A stretch of 64,000 nucleotides of DNA from Flavobacteriales bacterium (GCA_016703005.1 JADJCX010000012.1:51425-115424), one strand, 5' to 3'; numbered from the stretch's first letter, positions 46,744 to 56,549 are shown. The notes: generated from the letters alone by a model not told the origin. Numbers and translations: made by a program.

Positions 46744-47856
46744 ATGGGTCACGCGTACACCATACTCTTCGGATTCCTCACCGCGCTCATCGTCGTGCTC
46801 TTCACCATGCCCAGCTTGATCAAAGTTGCGCGTATGAAACACTTGGTGGATGAGCCGGGCGATGCGCGCAAACTCCACCGACGCAGCGTGCCGACCATCG
46901 GTGGCATCATCATTTTCGCGGCCATCATCTTCTCCTTCGCACTCTGGTTCCCGGGGCCCGGCCAACTGAAACTGCCCGACCTCGGGTACAAGGCCATGTA
47001 CAGCTCCATGGGCCTCTACTACAAACAGTTCAAGTTCGTGATCGCCGCCATGGTGTTGCTTTTCTTCATCGGTGTGAAGGACGACATCATCGGTTTCAGC
47101 CCGGTGAAGAAGTTGGTGGGACATATGGTGGTGGGCTACATCCTGGTGGTGATGGCCGGCATCCGCATCAACAGCATGCACGGCACGTTCGGCATCTATG
47201 AACTGGGGCAGGAATGGAGCATCGCGTTCAGCTTCTTCGTGTACGTGGTGTTGGTGAACGCGTTCAACCTCATCGACGGGATCGATGGCTTGGCCGCTGG
47301 CATCGGTACCATCTGTGCGGTGGCGTTCGGTTGCTGGTTCTACCTCGCAGGCGATGTGCCGTTGGCCTTGCTCAGTGCGGTGCTGGCCGGTGCCCTCATC
47401 GGCTTCCTCGTGTTCAACTACCACCCTGCGCGCATCTTCATGGGCGACAGTGGCTCGCTGATCATCGGCGCCATACTCAGCGTGCTCGCCATGAACCTGG
47501 TGGACCATGATATCACGCGACTTCCACCGTGGTTGCAACGCGTGCCTACGCCGCTGTTCGCCATGGCCGTGTTGGCTTATCCGTTGGTGGATACGTTCCG
47601 TGTATTCGTGAGCCGCGCCGCGCGGGGGGTGAGTCCCTTTGCCGCCGACCGCAACCACATCCATCATCGCCTTATGGCACATGGGCTCGGCCATAGGGGA
47701 ACAACGGCGACATTGTACATGTTCGCCATCGCGGTGATCCTGATCAGCCTGCTTACCCGTGACATAGCCCCGACAAAGGGCCTTCTGCTCTTGGGGTCGA
47801 CTGCATTCTTTCTGGCGCTCCTGCCCTTCATCGTACCAGTAAGGGAGAAGAAGTGA
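46744..47856 (+). CDS. WecA/MraY-family undecaprenyl-phosphate sugar-1-phosphate transferase
   Basis: A 370-residue protein with about eleven helices that attaches the first sugar phosphate to undecaprenyl phosphate. Family signatures are MKHLVDEPGDARKLHRRSVP (substrate loop), FFIGVKDDIIG (Mg-binding aspartates), VNAFNLIDGIDGLAAGIGTI, FNYHPARIFMGDSGSLIIG and the His motif FAADRNHIHHRLMAHGLG, which marks the WecA rather than MraY branch. ATG 46744 is used over an upstream TTG. The next gene starts on its stop codon (TGATG). Confidence 0.92.
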   Translation: MGHAYTILFGFLTALIVVLFTMPSLIKVARMKHLVDEPGDARKLHRRSVPTIGGIIIFAAIIFSFALWFPGPGQLKLPDLGYKAMYSSMGLYYKQFKFVIAAMVLLFFIGVKDDIIGFSPVKKLVGHMVVGYILVVMAGIRINSMHGTFGIYELGQEWSIAFSFFVYVVLVNAFNLIDGIDGLAAGIGTICAVAFGCWFYLAGDVPLALLSAVLAGALIGFLVFNYHPARIFMGDSGSLIIGAILSVLAMNLVDHDITRLPPWLQRVPTPLFAMAVLAYPLVDTFRVFVSRAARGVSPFAADRNHIHHRLMAHGLGHRGTTATLYMFAIAVILISLLTRDIAPTKGLLLLGSTAFFLALLPFIVPVREKK

Positions 47857-49469
47857 TGCGCAACGCGGCGGTTGGTTGTTGCTTGCTGGGCGTTGGTGTG
47901 TGCACTGCCCAACCCTCCACACTTCCGTTGAGCCGCGCCGTGGAAGCCCCTTGGGCGGCCCAAGCGCACTCCCTCCATAGCGGTATGCACACGGCCATCC
48001 GTCCTTACCTCATCCGCGACCTGCGTGCATTACCGGGTGGTGACACCTTACAGGGCACCGCTGCCATGGATCTCCTGGAACGCTGGGGCCGCAACGCATT
48101 CGATAGCACTACGACTGGTTTGCGTTGGCGCGGCGGCCCGCTGCTCGACGCATCGGTGGGCGTTGACGCAGGCAGTGCATCGGCGCTTACATGGCGCGGC
48201 GGTGCGGGTGCTTGGCTGGAAGCCGATGCCGGAAAGCGTTGGAGCTTCCATCTGGACGGACAAGCATGGAACGAGAACTGGAGCGACTACCTCGACACGC
48301 TGGTGGACGCTCAACAAGTCTCGCTCGGCGAGGGCTACGCGTACGGTGATGACGAAGCGCGTTCGCACTACGACTGGAACGGCTGGGCCAGCTTCGTACC
48401 TGACGATGCGTTCGTGCTTACGGTGGGCCGCGGCAAACACTTCTTCGGCGAAGGCCACCGTTCGTTCTTCCTCAGCGACAACGCGGGCAGCTATCCGTTC
48501 CTCCGTATCAACACGGAGTTCTGGAAGATCAAATACGTGAACCTCTTCACGGTGATGGATGATATCCGCGGAGCGGGCGGAACACCGTCATCATATGATC
48601 GCAAGTTCTCCAGCTTCCATTACCTCAGTTGGAACGTGACACGCCGCTTGAACGTAGCGGTGTTCGAAGGCGTGGTGTGGCAAGGAGCCGATGAAAAGTT
48701 CCCGCGCGGCTTCGATATCAACTACCTCAATCCGGTCATCTTTTACCGCCCCGTGGAATACAGTCAGGGCTCAGGTGACAATGCATTGCTCGGCTTGGCG
48801 CTGAACGTGAAGCCCGGCAAGAAGAGCCTCTTCTATTCGCAAGTGATGCTCGATGAATTCCTGCTGGACGCCGTGCGCGCCGGCGATGGCTGGTACGGCA
48901 ATAAGCAAGCATTCCAACTCGGATTGGTGGCCTACGAAGCGTTCAAGTTGAAGACGTTGATGCTGCGCGCCGAGTTCAATTATGCGCGCCCGTTCATCTA
49001 TACCCACAGTGATACACGGCAGAACTATGCGCATGCCGGTCAGCCGCTCGCACATCCATACGGCAGCAACTTCCGCGAGATGCTGGTGCGTGCCGAGTGG
49101 CGCAAGAAGCGCTGGATGGTGAGCGCCCATCTCAGCTACGCCACGTTGGGGCAGGACACCGGCGCATACAGCTGGGGCAGCAACATCTTCCGTCCTGAAT
49201 CCGACCGCTACAGTGCCGATGGCGTGCGCCCCGACAACTACGGCTATTTCCTGGCCGACCCGGTGGAAGTCAACATCCTCTTCGCGGAGATCATCGCCGC
49301 GTGGACCATCGATCCGCGCAGCGGTCTGCGTGCCGAAGCCGCATACGTACTGCGCTCGCGCCAGCCCCATGGTGCAGCGAACGAAACGACCAACTGGTTC
49401 CGCATCGGTATCAGCGCCAACCTGCGACAACGGTACCACGACCAGGAAGTGCGGTATGTGCTGGAGTAG
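47856..49469 (+). CDS. Wzi/RemB-like capsule-assembly barrel protein
   Basis: A 537-residue outer-membrane protein. A short signal peptide ends VCTAQPS. The barrel has the segments FVLTVGRGKHFFGEGHRSFF and DINYLNPVIFYRPVEYSQGS and ends in YHDQEVRYVLE. The RGKHFFGEGHRSFFLSDN motif and AGQPLAHPYGSNFREML parallel the barrel at 45152, so the two are paralogues. The ATG overlaps the WecA-type stop by one base. An in-frame GTG lies one codon before. Confidence 0.82.
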   Translation: MRNAAVGCCLLGVGVCTAQPSTLPLSRAVEAPWAAQAHSLHSGMHTAIRPYLIRDLRALPGGDTLQGTAAMDLLERWGRNAFDSTTTGLRWRGGPLLDASVGVDAGSASALTWRGGAGAWLEADAGKRWSFHLDGQAWNENWSDYLDTLVDAQQVSLGEGYAYGDDEARSHYDWNGWASFVPDDAFVLTVGRGKHFFGEGHRSFFLSDNAGSYPFLRINTEFWKIKYVNLFTVMDDIRGAGGTPSSYDRKFSSFHYLSWNVTRRLNVAVFEGVVWQGADEKFPRGFDINYLNPVIFYRPVEYSQGSGDNALLGLALNVKPGKKSLFYSQVMLDEFLLDAVRAGDGWYGNKQAFQLGLVAYEAFKLKTLMLRAEFNYARPFIYTHSDTRQNYAHAGQPLAHPYGSNFREMLVRAEWRKKRWMVSAHLSYATLGQDTGAYSWGSNIFRPESDRYSADGVRPDNYGYFLADPVEVNILFAEIIAAWTIDPRSGLRAEAAYVLRSRQPHGAANETTNWFRIGISANLRQRYHDQEVRYVLE

Positions 49470-49722
49470 TGCGATCATCCCATTCCGCACTCCAGTATCA
49501 ATGAACGGCCGCCACTCACGTCGGCATACTTCGGCGCGCGGCCATGTAGTATGCATGGGACATTTGTTGCTCGGTGGGGAACGCGCGCCCCGTCCCCTCT
49601 ACACTCGTGGGTGCACTTGATCGGGCGTATCGACCATCGGCTCAGGCACGATCCACGCCCGCTGCCAGCGTGCTGGCCTGCGCTGGCACAACAATGGACA
49701 CCAAGGGCCAAATCCTCGGAAC

Positions 49723-50451
49723 ATGAAGAACATCGTATTGGCGATCGGCGCAGTCGCGATCGGAACCTCTGCATTCGGTCAAACACTGATGGGCGGCAAG
49801 CTCGGTCTCAACTACACGCTCATCAGCACAATGGTGGACCCTGAGCCCGACGAAGCGCCCGATCAGGGATCCGGCATCGGTTTCCACATCGGCGGTTACG
49901 TTCAGCTGGCCATTTCGGAACATGTCGGTGTTCGTCCCGAAGTAATGTACTCCATACGAGGCTTCCAGGAGGATCGCATCTCCACCACATCGTACACCGG
50001 GCCGTTCGGTACAACGATCACTGACAGAAGTGAATCGAAGAACAGGACCGCGTACAACTACCTCGAGGTCCCCTTGCTCCTCTCGTTCCAACCCAACAAG
50101 AAGTTCGGTATCCAAGTTGGCCCGGGGTTCGGTCTGCTCATGAGCGGCAGGGTGAAACGAAGCGGTTCCAACACCAATACGGTCACCGATGGCAACTCAT
50201 CCACGGTGACCACCTCCGACTTCGATGAGACGATCAGTGGATCGGACGTTACCGATGGATTGCGGAAGTTGGAAGTCGGGGCTGTGGTCGGTATGATCTA
50301 CGAGACCGCGAGCGGTGTGCACTTCGGGCTGCGCTACTCGCGCGGGCTCAACACCATCAACGAAGACCCCTCCTTCGGCGATGCGACGGTGAAGTCGTAT
50401 ACCAACCTCATCCAGTTCTCGCTCGGCTTCAGCTTCATCAAGGCGGACTAG
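49723..50451 (+). CDS. PorT-like outer-membrane beta-barrel protein
   Basis: A 242-residue protein. Signal peptide MKNIVLAIGAVAIGTSAFGQ, followed by an eight-stranded barrel of the OMP_b-brl_2/PorT-like group (GGKLGLNYTLIS; VGVRPEVMYSIRGFQ; YNYLEVPLLLSFQPNKKFGI; IQVGPGFGLLMSG) and a final aromatic strand (SYTNLIQFSLGFSFIKA). PorT itself belongs to type IX secretion. This one is more likely a general porin-like family member. A clean terminator follows. Confidence 0.8.
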   Translation: MKNIVLAIGAVAIGTSAFGQTLMGGKLGLNYTLISTMVDPEPDEAPDQGSGIGFHIGGYVQLAISEHVGVRPEVMYSIRGFQEDRISTTSYTGPFGTTITDRSESKNRTAYNYLEVPLLLSFQPNKKFGIQVGPGFGLLMSGRVKRSGSNTNTVTDGNSSTVTTSDFDETISGSDVTDGLRKLEVGAVVGMIYETASGVHFGLRYSRGLNTINEDPSFGDATVKSYTNLIQFSLGFSFIKAD

Positions 50452-50470
50452 TCGCGCAAGTAAGTTCTCA

Positions 50471-50505
50471 GCAACGACCCCGGCTGCGCACGCCGGGGTC
50501 GCTGC
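50471..50505 (+). terminator. Rho-independent terminator
   Basis: GCAACGACCCCGGC pairs with GCCGGGGTCGCTGC over a 7-nt loop and is followed by GTTTCTT, 19 bp after the stop of the PorT-like gene. Confidence 0.85.
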
Positions 50506-50648
50506 GTTTCTTCAAGCGGATCCGTAGCCATACCTCAACGCGGTGGGCACGGAGCTCCACATCCGCGCGTGCTTTCCACACGACGCGAAGGCGGATGGCC
50601 CATGGTACCGCGTTTGTGTTGCGCACAACATCACCAACTCCTTCCCCG

Positions 50649-51251
50649 ATGCGCCGAACGATCATTGCCCTCACCAGTGTATGCTTACTGATGTCCCCTG
50701 CTGTCTCCGGACAGAATTGGGGTGTGGGCTTCCGGTTGGGCGACCCCAGCGGTATCACACTGAAGAAATACGGCAACGGCCATGCATGGGAGCTGAGCAT
50801 GGGCAGAACGCACCTATTCCGCAATTCGAACTACTACTACGATCGATACGATCATTGGTACGGCGACCAGCACTTCAACCACAAGGAGCACCAACTGATC
50901 GGCTACAAGGCTTCCGTGGCGTTGGGCCTGCAACTGCACTATTTGTGGCAACGTCCGATCGGTACGGTCAAGGGGTTCGAGTGGTACTTCGGCGTGGGCG
51001 GCCAACTAAGGCTACAGGACTACCGCTACGACTACCGGTACAAGGAAGAGAACGGACCGGACTGGATAGTGGTGTACGATCAGCGGGTAACGGAACTGGA
51101 TCTGGGTGCGGACGGCGTGATCGGTCTGGAGTACACGTTCAGCAAAGTGCCCATATCGCTCTTCTTGGATGGCACGTTGTTCATGGAAATATTCGACGAC
51201 CCCTTCCTCTTCCGGCCTCAGGCGGGCACGGGGGCGCGTTTTCGTTTCTGA
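50649..51251 (+). CDS. Secreted beta-barrel-like protein (200 aa)
   Basis: Signal peptide ending SPAVSGQ, then a probable small outer-membrane barrel: GVGFRLGDPSGITLKKY, YKASVALGLQLHYLWQRPIG, WYFGVGGQLRLQDYRYDYRY and a final strand ending TGARFRF. The alternation of aromatic and polar residues and the C-terminal Phe suit an outer-membrane barrel. ATG 50649 gives the signal peptide. Confidence 0.72.
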   Translation: MRRTIIALTSVCLLMSPAVSGQNWGVGFRLGDPSGITLKKYGNGHAWELSMGRTHLFRNSNYYYDRYDHWYGDQHFNHKEHQLIGYKASVALGLQLHYLWQRPIGTVKGFEWYFGVGGQLRLQDYRYDYRYKEENGPDWIVVYDQRVTELDLGADGVIGLEYTFSKVPISLFLDGTLFMEIFDDPFLFRPQAGTGARFRF

Positions 51252-51291
51252 CGCGGAAGTGCGGACGGCGAACGACCGGACTATCTGTCCA

Positions 51292-51771
51292 CTACTTGGG
51301 CCACGTGCCTGAGAAGGAGATCACGAAATAGGTCGTGCCGTTCACCACCGATCGATCGGTACGCATCTGTTTCCCATCGTGCGTGTGCACTTGCACATCG
51401 GCTGGGGCACCTGCTTCCGCCGCTTGCAACTTGAAGCCCTTGGCGATGGCTGCCTCCTTCACCTTCTTGTAAGTCTCCTCATCGGCCGTGTTGAATGCCA
51501 CCGTGCGCAAGCCATCGCTACAGCGCATTGTGCTGAGTTTGTTGCGGCTCCCGTTAGCCGTGATAGCACCGAGGTACACAAGGGTCACACATTCAGGAGT
51601 GCTCGTGTTATCCGGCCGATGTGGCGTGAGCCCCATATCCTCCACCTCCTTTTCGAACCCCGAAAGGTCGAGCGCGGCCAATCGTTCGAGGTCGCCCCAC
51701 GATAGCGGGCTTTTTTGCGCACTCGCGCACGTAGCGGCGAACACGAACAAACAGGTGAGGAGGTTCTTCAT
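51292..51771 (-). CDS. Secreted hypothetical protein (159 aa)
   Basis: Signal peptide MKNLLTCLFVFAATCASAQK, then a small soluble domain with two Cys (PECVTLVY and TMRCSDG) and a C-terminal strand region (YFVISFSGTWP). No family recognised. It converges on the barrel gene at 50649-51251. Confidence 0.7.
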   Translation of the reverse strand: MKNLLTCLFVFAATCASAQKSPLSWGDLERLAALDLSGFEKEVEDMGLTPHRPDNTSTPECVTLVYLGAITANGSRNKLSTMRCSDGLRTVAFNTADEETYKKVKEAAIAKGFKLQAAEAGAPADVQVHTHDGKQMRTDRSVVNGTTYFVISFSGTWPK

Positions 51772-52101
51772 CAGGAGTGCCAGCGAAAGCTAAGTGCTAG
51801 CCATGCTGGGACGCCACCCAGCAGCAATTGGGCCGAAGCCTACGCGCGCGCAAGCATTTGCACCCGGTCGCTCATCGGCCCCGACTTCCGGAACGGTGTC
51901 CCGATCCGCACGATGGATGAGGTGAATGGGATCGTTGAGACTCAACCGGAGATCCGTTGAACCAGGCGCGTGCTCGGTGTTGGCGCGACGCTTCGCGGCG
52001 ACCGCTCCGCGAATGCAGATAGGCCTTTGGGTGAAGCTTACCGCAAAAGGACAAGCGGCTGGCAACGGCGAGCAAGCGCACGGCTATCGTCAGTGTGTCC
52101 C
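51772..52101. other. 330-bp intergenic region
   Basis: No gene, repeat or clear hairpin is seen between the secreted protein at 51292 and the TonB-like gene. Frames through it lack coding-like codon use. Confidence 0.4.
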
Positions 52102-52584
52102 CTACTTCAGCGTGAACTTCACCGGCAAGATCATGGTGCACGCCACGGGCTTGCCGTTCATTATGGCCGGCTTCCAGTTCGGCATGCTCTTCAACGCGCT
52201 CCGCTTCCTCATCCAGCTGGCGCGCCACGCCGCGCTTGACCTCCACATCGGTGATGCGGCCATCCTTTCGCACCACGAACTCCATGTACACCCGGCCCTG
52301 CACGTTCGCATCTATCATTTCGGGAGGGTACTTCGTGTTCTTTACCACGAAGCGGGCCATGGCCTCCTGTCCGCCCGGGAATTCCGGTTGCTCTTCAACG
52401 GTAAGAAGACCGAACACCTCCTCCCCTTGCGGCGGTAGCGGAGGTGCTTCCACATTCTCCCGATCGCCTTCATCCGTTGTGGAAACGATGGAATCCAAAT
52501 AGGTCTGTGCGGGTAGTGGCGATCCTGCTGGGCGAGTAGGACGCTGCAAGCCAGCATGGCCAGCAGGAGTGCGAGCTTCTTCAT
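52102..52584 (-). CDS. TonB-like energy-transducer protein (at least two frame breaks)
   Basis: About 160 residues when joined. ATG 52584 starts a signal peptide (KKLALLLAMLACSVLLAQQ). The middle frame carries VEEQPEFPGGQEAMARFVVK, the standard opening of Bacteroidota TonB C-terminal domains, then VQGRVYMEFVVRKDGRITDV. A third frame ends SMPNWKPAIMNGKPVACTMI and KFTLK. All three pieces match the TonB domain in order, so this is one gene with indels near 52490-52550 and 52190. With no membrane anchor beyond the signal, it may be a stand-alone periplasmic TonB-domain protein. Confidence 0.75.
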
Positions 52585-52633
52585 AGCACGTAAGTAAAGG
52601 CGGTCATGTGCGCGCGGAACCGGGTGCTGGATC

Positions 52634-53439
52634 TCAATTGAAGGAGTACTTCGCCCCGATAAGCCCGGCCCCGGTGACCGCGATGCGGTTGGTATCGTGG
52701 CCCGGAACGAACTGCCAGCCGACGCCCAACCTGTAGTCCATGCCCACCTGCCAGCGCGGCCCTATCCTGAACTTGATGCCGGTGGGAATGAAGAGGCGCG
52801 TAGTACACCTGCTTCGCGCCGTAGGTGTGTTTGTTCATCTCTTCGGCCTGCTGTTGCGATGGGTGCTCGTCGTCCGCCAAATAGCGACCCTCGATCAGCA
52901 TCATCTTGTTGCCCACGGTCAACCCGCCGTTGGCGCCGAGACCCACGTGCCAATGCACATAGCGGCTCCAGCGTCCACGCAGCAAGTAGGCCGTTTCCAA
53001 ACCCGATCTCGGTTTGCAGGTTGCAGTAAACGATGGACGTGTCCATGTGCTGGTTCCGGTACGTCACCATGGCTTCGCGCGGTGTGTGCAGCCCCACGCC
53101 CACTTGCACTTCGCTGGTGGTGTTGGTGGTGGTTGGCACCGTCTTCGTTCGTCCGAACCCGGCCATGACGAAGAGCCCGAGGCCGCTGGTGGTGGTGGTC
53201 ACCTTTTCATCGAACTGACTGAGATCCCGTTGCAGTTCCTGGCTGGTCTTGGCGAAGGCCATCAGCTGTGGCAACGACATCGTCTCGAAACGATCCGTCT
53301 CCACGCCCGTTCCGAAATTCAAACTCGTCATGCGCCATCCACTGGTGGGTAGCGGTGCGGTGGGCAATGCTTGTTGTGCGGCCGTGTGCAACGGGGTTGC
53401 CAGTGCTAGGCACAGGAAAGGGCGGGTCCAATGCTTCAT
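52634..53439 (-). CDS. Outer-membrane protein (at least two frame breaks)
   Basis: ATG 53439 begins a signal peptide (LCLALATPLHTAAQQ). The first frame reads WRMTSLNFGTGVETDRFETM, GLGLFVMAGFGRTKTVPTTT and YRNQHMDTSIVYCNLQTEIG. A second frame continues YLLRGRWSRYVHWHVGLGAN. A third ends in strand-like sequence with a final KYSFN. Breaks lie near 52980 and 52790. Together they suit an outer-membrane barrel of about 267 residues. Family unassigned. Confidence 0.65.
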
Positions 53440-53494
53440 GATGGAAAAGTACGGACGTTGGTGCATAGGCTCCGCTATTCCGCATGTGCATGGT

Positions 53495-53566
53495 GCAAGA
53501 CTTGTCCTTGGGGGAAGACCAAAAGAGACCCGCGCCTGCCCGCGCGCTACAGCCGAGCCGGTGCTG
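53495..53566 (+). repeat. Cassette-type hairpin repeat, copy 1
   Basis: Diverged copy: GCAAGACTTGTCC at the left end and the GCGCTACAGCCGAGC core at the right. The middle hairpins are weak. It ends 4 bp before the stop codon of the next minus-strand gene. Confidence 0.6.
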
Positions 53567-53570
53567 AAGG

Positions 53571-54293
53571 TCACCTCGCGATCCGCATCATTTTCTTGTT
53601 CGGCAACTTCACAATGTCCAAGTCATCGGCGGCAACGAGGGTGGGGATCGCGAACAGCCCGTCAGCGATCGGTTGCTTCTTGGCGGACACCAATGTCATG
53701 GTGACGGTCATCATGCCCTTGGTGGTCTTCACGATCCTCACAGGAAGTGCGTTCGAGATCTTGAGGAAGTCGGCCCAGCCATCATACACGTGTTCCGCGA
53801 AAAGGGCAGCGTCCACCGACAGCTTGGTGGGGTCATAGTAGTAGTCGTACGTACCGCTTTTCCATTTCACGCGCACCATATTGCACGCCGCCCCGTCGAT
53901 CATCACGATCGTGTCCAGCTTCGTCACGGTCGGCATCTTGCCCAACATCGCGCCCTCGGTATCGATGGAAGCATCCGTAACGGCGCATACGTCCGCCGCT
54001 TCACCGGCTTGCATGGCGTGGATCTTATTCGTCTCCGCCGTGTAGATGTTCCACGAGGCCGGCAAGGTGTTCAGCAGCGTATGGTAGTTCCCATGCTTGT
54101 AACTGACCGTGATCGTATCGGAGTACGAGCCATCCTGTTTCATGCGCTCCACCAAGGCTTCCTTGGTCATCCCCATCTTCTGCATTTTCTCAGCAACCTC
54201 AACATCGGTAACATACATGAGCGTCCCTTCGAACGATTGGCCAACAGCAAGGCATGTACAGAGGAGCAGTATCGGTGTGAGAATGGATCTCAT
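53571..54293 (-). CDS. Secreted hypothetical protein (240 aa)
   Basis: Signal peptide ending TCLAVGQSFEG. The rest is a soluble domain with FEGTLMYVTDVEVAEKMQKM, VSYKHGNYHTLLNTLPASWN, TVTKLDTIVMIDGAACNMVR and WKSGTYDYYYDPTKL, resembling Bacteroidota proteins of the DUF4412/GLPGLI kind that bind or sense small ligands outside the cytoplasm. The assignment is tentative. It is flanked by copies 1 and 2 of the hairpin repeat and stands alone between them. Confidence 0.7.
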   Translation of the reverse strand: MRSILTPILLLCTCLAVGQSFEGTLMYVTDVEVAEKMQKMGMTKEALVERMKQDGSYSDTITVSYKHGNYHTLLNTLPASWNIYTAETNKIHAMQAGEAADVCAVTDASIDTEGAMLGKMPTVTKLDTIVMIDGAACNMVRVKWKSGTYDYYYDPTKLSVDAALFAEHVYDGWADFLKISNALPVRIVKTTKGMMTVTMTLVSAKKQPIADGLFAIPTLVAADDLDIVKLPNKKMMRIAR

Positions 54294-54348
54294 TGGTGTT
54301 TTTGTGAGTGGCTTGGTGCAAGTGGGGCGAATTTATCCTGCACAAACG

Positions 54349-54444
54349 CACAAGACTTTTCCCGGCGGGCCAAGGGCCCTATAACCATGAGGCCCTCGGG
54401 AAGATCCGCGCACCTGCCCGCGCGCAACAGCCGAGCAAGTGCGG
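54349..54444 (+). repeat. Cassette-type hairpin repeat, copy 2
   Basis: Near full-length: CACAAGACTTTTCCCGGCGG, GGGCCAAGGGCCC and the CAACAGCCGAGCAAGTGCGG end. It ends 2 bp before the stop of the next minus-strand gene. Confidence 0.85.
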
Positions 54445-54446
54445 AG

Positions 54447-55081
54447 TTACTGCACGTGGTAGCGCAATAATCTGCGCTGGCCGGCGATCGGGAACATATC
54501 CGGCATTTCCTTGGTCAGCACCAGGCCGACACCAGGTACCCATAGCGACGCTTGATCATACCAATCGTCCAATTCGCCACCGCCGGATGTTGTTCTGCGG
54601 CCCACCCAAGTGCACGCACTCAACGATGTGGCACCCACCGCCACCGGAGTTGTTCCCGGTGCCAAGTACCAATCGACCTGAGTGGTGCCATTGTCGGCCG
54701 CTTCCGACCAGATCGTCGTGTTCGTCGGGTCGGTACAGAACAGCACGCGGCCGTTCCCATCGAGCAACTTGTTGCCGGAGATGATCCACTGCTCGTCCTG
54801 TGGGAAGGGGTCGGCCGGGTTCGTTCTGAGCGTGAAGCCGGGCTGGCCGTTGATCACCGCTTGGCCCACTACCACAACGCTATCCAAGGTTCCGGGCCCC
54901 AGATAATTGTTCAACGAGTCGAACGATCCGCGCTCGTACACCCAATAGTTGCCCACTTCCAAATTAGCGAAGGCCGAGATGGACGGGGCAGGGTCGATCG
55001 GCGATGCGCCGCCGTCATCCTTGCGCAACCGGCAACGAGTACCGGAACGACAAAAAAGGTGAGGTACTTCTGGATGCGCAT
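54447..55081 (-). CDS. Lipoprotein (frame break near 55015)
   Basis: ATG 55081 starts MRIQKYLTFFVVPVLVAGC, a lipoprotein signal with Cys at 19. One base is then missing (TTGCGCAAGG) and the other frame resumes RKDDGGASPIDPAPSISAFA. The mature part has NLEVGNYWVYERGSFDSLNN, PGFTLRTNPADPFPQDEQWI and SLWVPGVGLVLTKEMPDMFP, a repeatedly seen but unnamed Bacteroidota pattern for surface lipoproteins. Total about 211 residues. It is alone between hairpin copies 2 and 3. Confidence 0.72.
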
Positions 55082-55123
55082 GACGAGCGGGGTTTGCTCG
55101 AAAACGATGGGGTAAAGCGATCA

Positions 55124-55158
55124 TTGTCCCGCACGCGCTCGAAAGCCGAGCTAGTGCG
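55124..55158 (+). repeat. Cassette-type hairpin repeat, copy 3 (3' half)
   Basis: Only TTGTCCCGCACGCGCTCG and AAAGCCGAGCTAGTGCG remain. It ends 5 bp before the stop of the next minus-strand gene, as in copies 1 and 2. Confidence 0.7.
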
Positions 55159-55163
55159 TAGCC

Positions 55164-56097
55164 TTAGCGCGTTGTCGATAGCACTTTACCGCCAAAGGTC
55201 CGGCCATCGCGCGTGCGCACTTCGTACACGTAGGTGCCCACGCTCCATGCGGCGAGGTCGAGCGTTGCGCTCTTTCCCAAGGTCGTGCGGTGTAGTTCGC
55301 GACCACGCGCATCGCGCAGGATGAAGGTGCACGGTGAGTTGAGGGTGGACGTCACCAAGAGGCGACCATCGACGCTGCTTTGCTGCACCGTGATGGGGCT
55401 GGCCGCATCGTTCGCGGCGATGCCGTTCGCTGCCCCAACGAGCATGAAAAGGATGTTCTCCATCAATTCGAGGGATGCGAATTCCTTCACCCAACCTCGA
55501 TCCGAGGTGGCGATCACCATACCGCTGGAGGCATCGGCCGCGTGCACCCAACCCAGTTCGGAACCGTTGGCTTCCAGGAAACTCTGCACGCCAGTGCCAC
55601 CACCTGTGCAGCCGTACCAGAAGTAATTCAAGGTGCCCACGGCGTTCGGCGTTGTAGCGAGTGTTCCGGAAACGGTTACCGGTGCCAGGTCCCCGCTCTG
55701 GCTGACGATCCATTGGAAGTCGGCGTTGATCGCGTTCATCAATGAATCGAAGGTGATGCTGCCTTCGGCATTCGCCAGGTACTCCGATTGAACAAAGCAC
55801 GGCCGACCGCTTTGGGTGTACTGGTAGAGCGTATGCAACCGTGCTGCAGGAAGTGCGATCACCCCAGAAGAGAGTGACACAATACATCGGTGGCAGCGAG
55901 ACCCGCTATATCGTCCAAGGTGGATTGGGGTGCGATCCGCGCCGTGTAACCCATGCTCGTGGCGACGCCCAGCCAAACCGAATCCATTTCGTGCGCGGGC
56001 ATGAACGAGAGGTGCTCTCGATGATGGTGAGCTGTTGTGCGGATGCACGCGGTAGCATGCACAAGCCGGAGAACAGAAGCAGGATAGCGATACGCAT
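55164..56097 (-). CDS. T9SS-exported protein (two frame breaks)
   Basis: ATG 56097 begins a signal peptide (MRIAILLLFSGLCMLPRASA, then QQL). Frame two resumes SFMPAHEMDSVWLGVATSMG, and frame three continues VIALPAARLHTLYQYTQSGR to the end. The mature part has LNYFWYGCTGGGTGVQSFLE, and the last 70 residues (SVDGRLLVTSTLNSPCTFIL to GGKVLSTTR) match a type IX secretion C-terminal sorting domain. Breaks lie near 56010 and 55865. Alone between hairpin copies 3 and 4. Confidence 0.75.
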
Positions 56098-56158
56098 GGT
56101 GATGGTTTTGGCCGGTGATGCCAAAGTAGTGTTCTGCCGCAGGATGCGTTGGAGCGGC

Positions 56159-56208
56159 GCGGGGTTTTGCCGAGCGCGCCCGGCAGGCGACAGCCGAGCT
56201 GGTACGGG
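56159..56208 (+). repeat. Cassette-type hairpin repeat, copy 4 (partial)
   Basis: Contains GCGGGGTTTTGCCGAGCGCG and GCGACAGCCGAGCTGGTACG. The left part is missing. It lies 14 bp before the end of a toxin gene. Confidence 0.65.
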
Positions 56209-56222
56209 AGCGCGTGCCTGCG

Positions 56223-56549
56223 CTACCCGATCAACACGAGCAAGCGCTCCAGTTCCTTGTCGCTGATGGTATCCACTTCGCTCTTGTCATACACCGTGAG
56301 CAGGATCACCACGTTGCGCACCACCTTCACGCAGGTGATCACACGGGCACCACCCGAACGACCCTTGCCCTTGGAACGGATGGCCATGCGCACCTTGTAA
56401 CAGTCCTTGCCCAAGGGCGAACCGACAAAAGGAGTTTCGGAAAGTTCCTCGATCAGCGCCGCAAAGATCCTTGCGAACGGAAGGATACTTCTTCGCCAGC
56501 CGCTTGACGCCCGCTCGAACACGGGCGAATACTTCACCTCATAGCTCAT
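56223..56549 (-). CDS. RelE/ParE-family toxin (two compensating frame shifts)
   Basis: A 108-residue mRNA-interferase-type toxin. The C-terminal part TPFVGSPLGKDCYKVRMAIR, SKGKGRSGGARVITCVKV and LLTVYDKSEVDTISDKELER match the RelE/ParE pattern. Residues about 14-30 (SSGWRRSILP) are out of phase. The other frame reads VKRLAKKYPSVRKDL there, the expected sequence, so two nearby indels cancel. Its ATG lies inside the end of the antitoxin gene (11-bp overlap), the usual operon order. Confidence 0.82.
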   Translation of the reverse strand: MSYEVKYSPVFERASSGWRRSILPFARIFAALIEELSETPFVGSPLGKDCYKVRMAIRSKGKGRSGGARVITCVKVVRNVVILLTVYDKSEVDTISDKELERLLVLIG

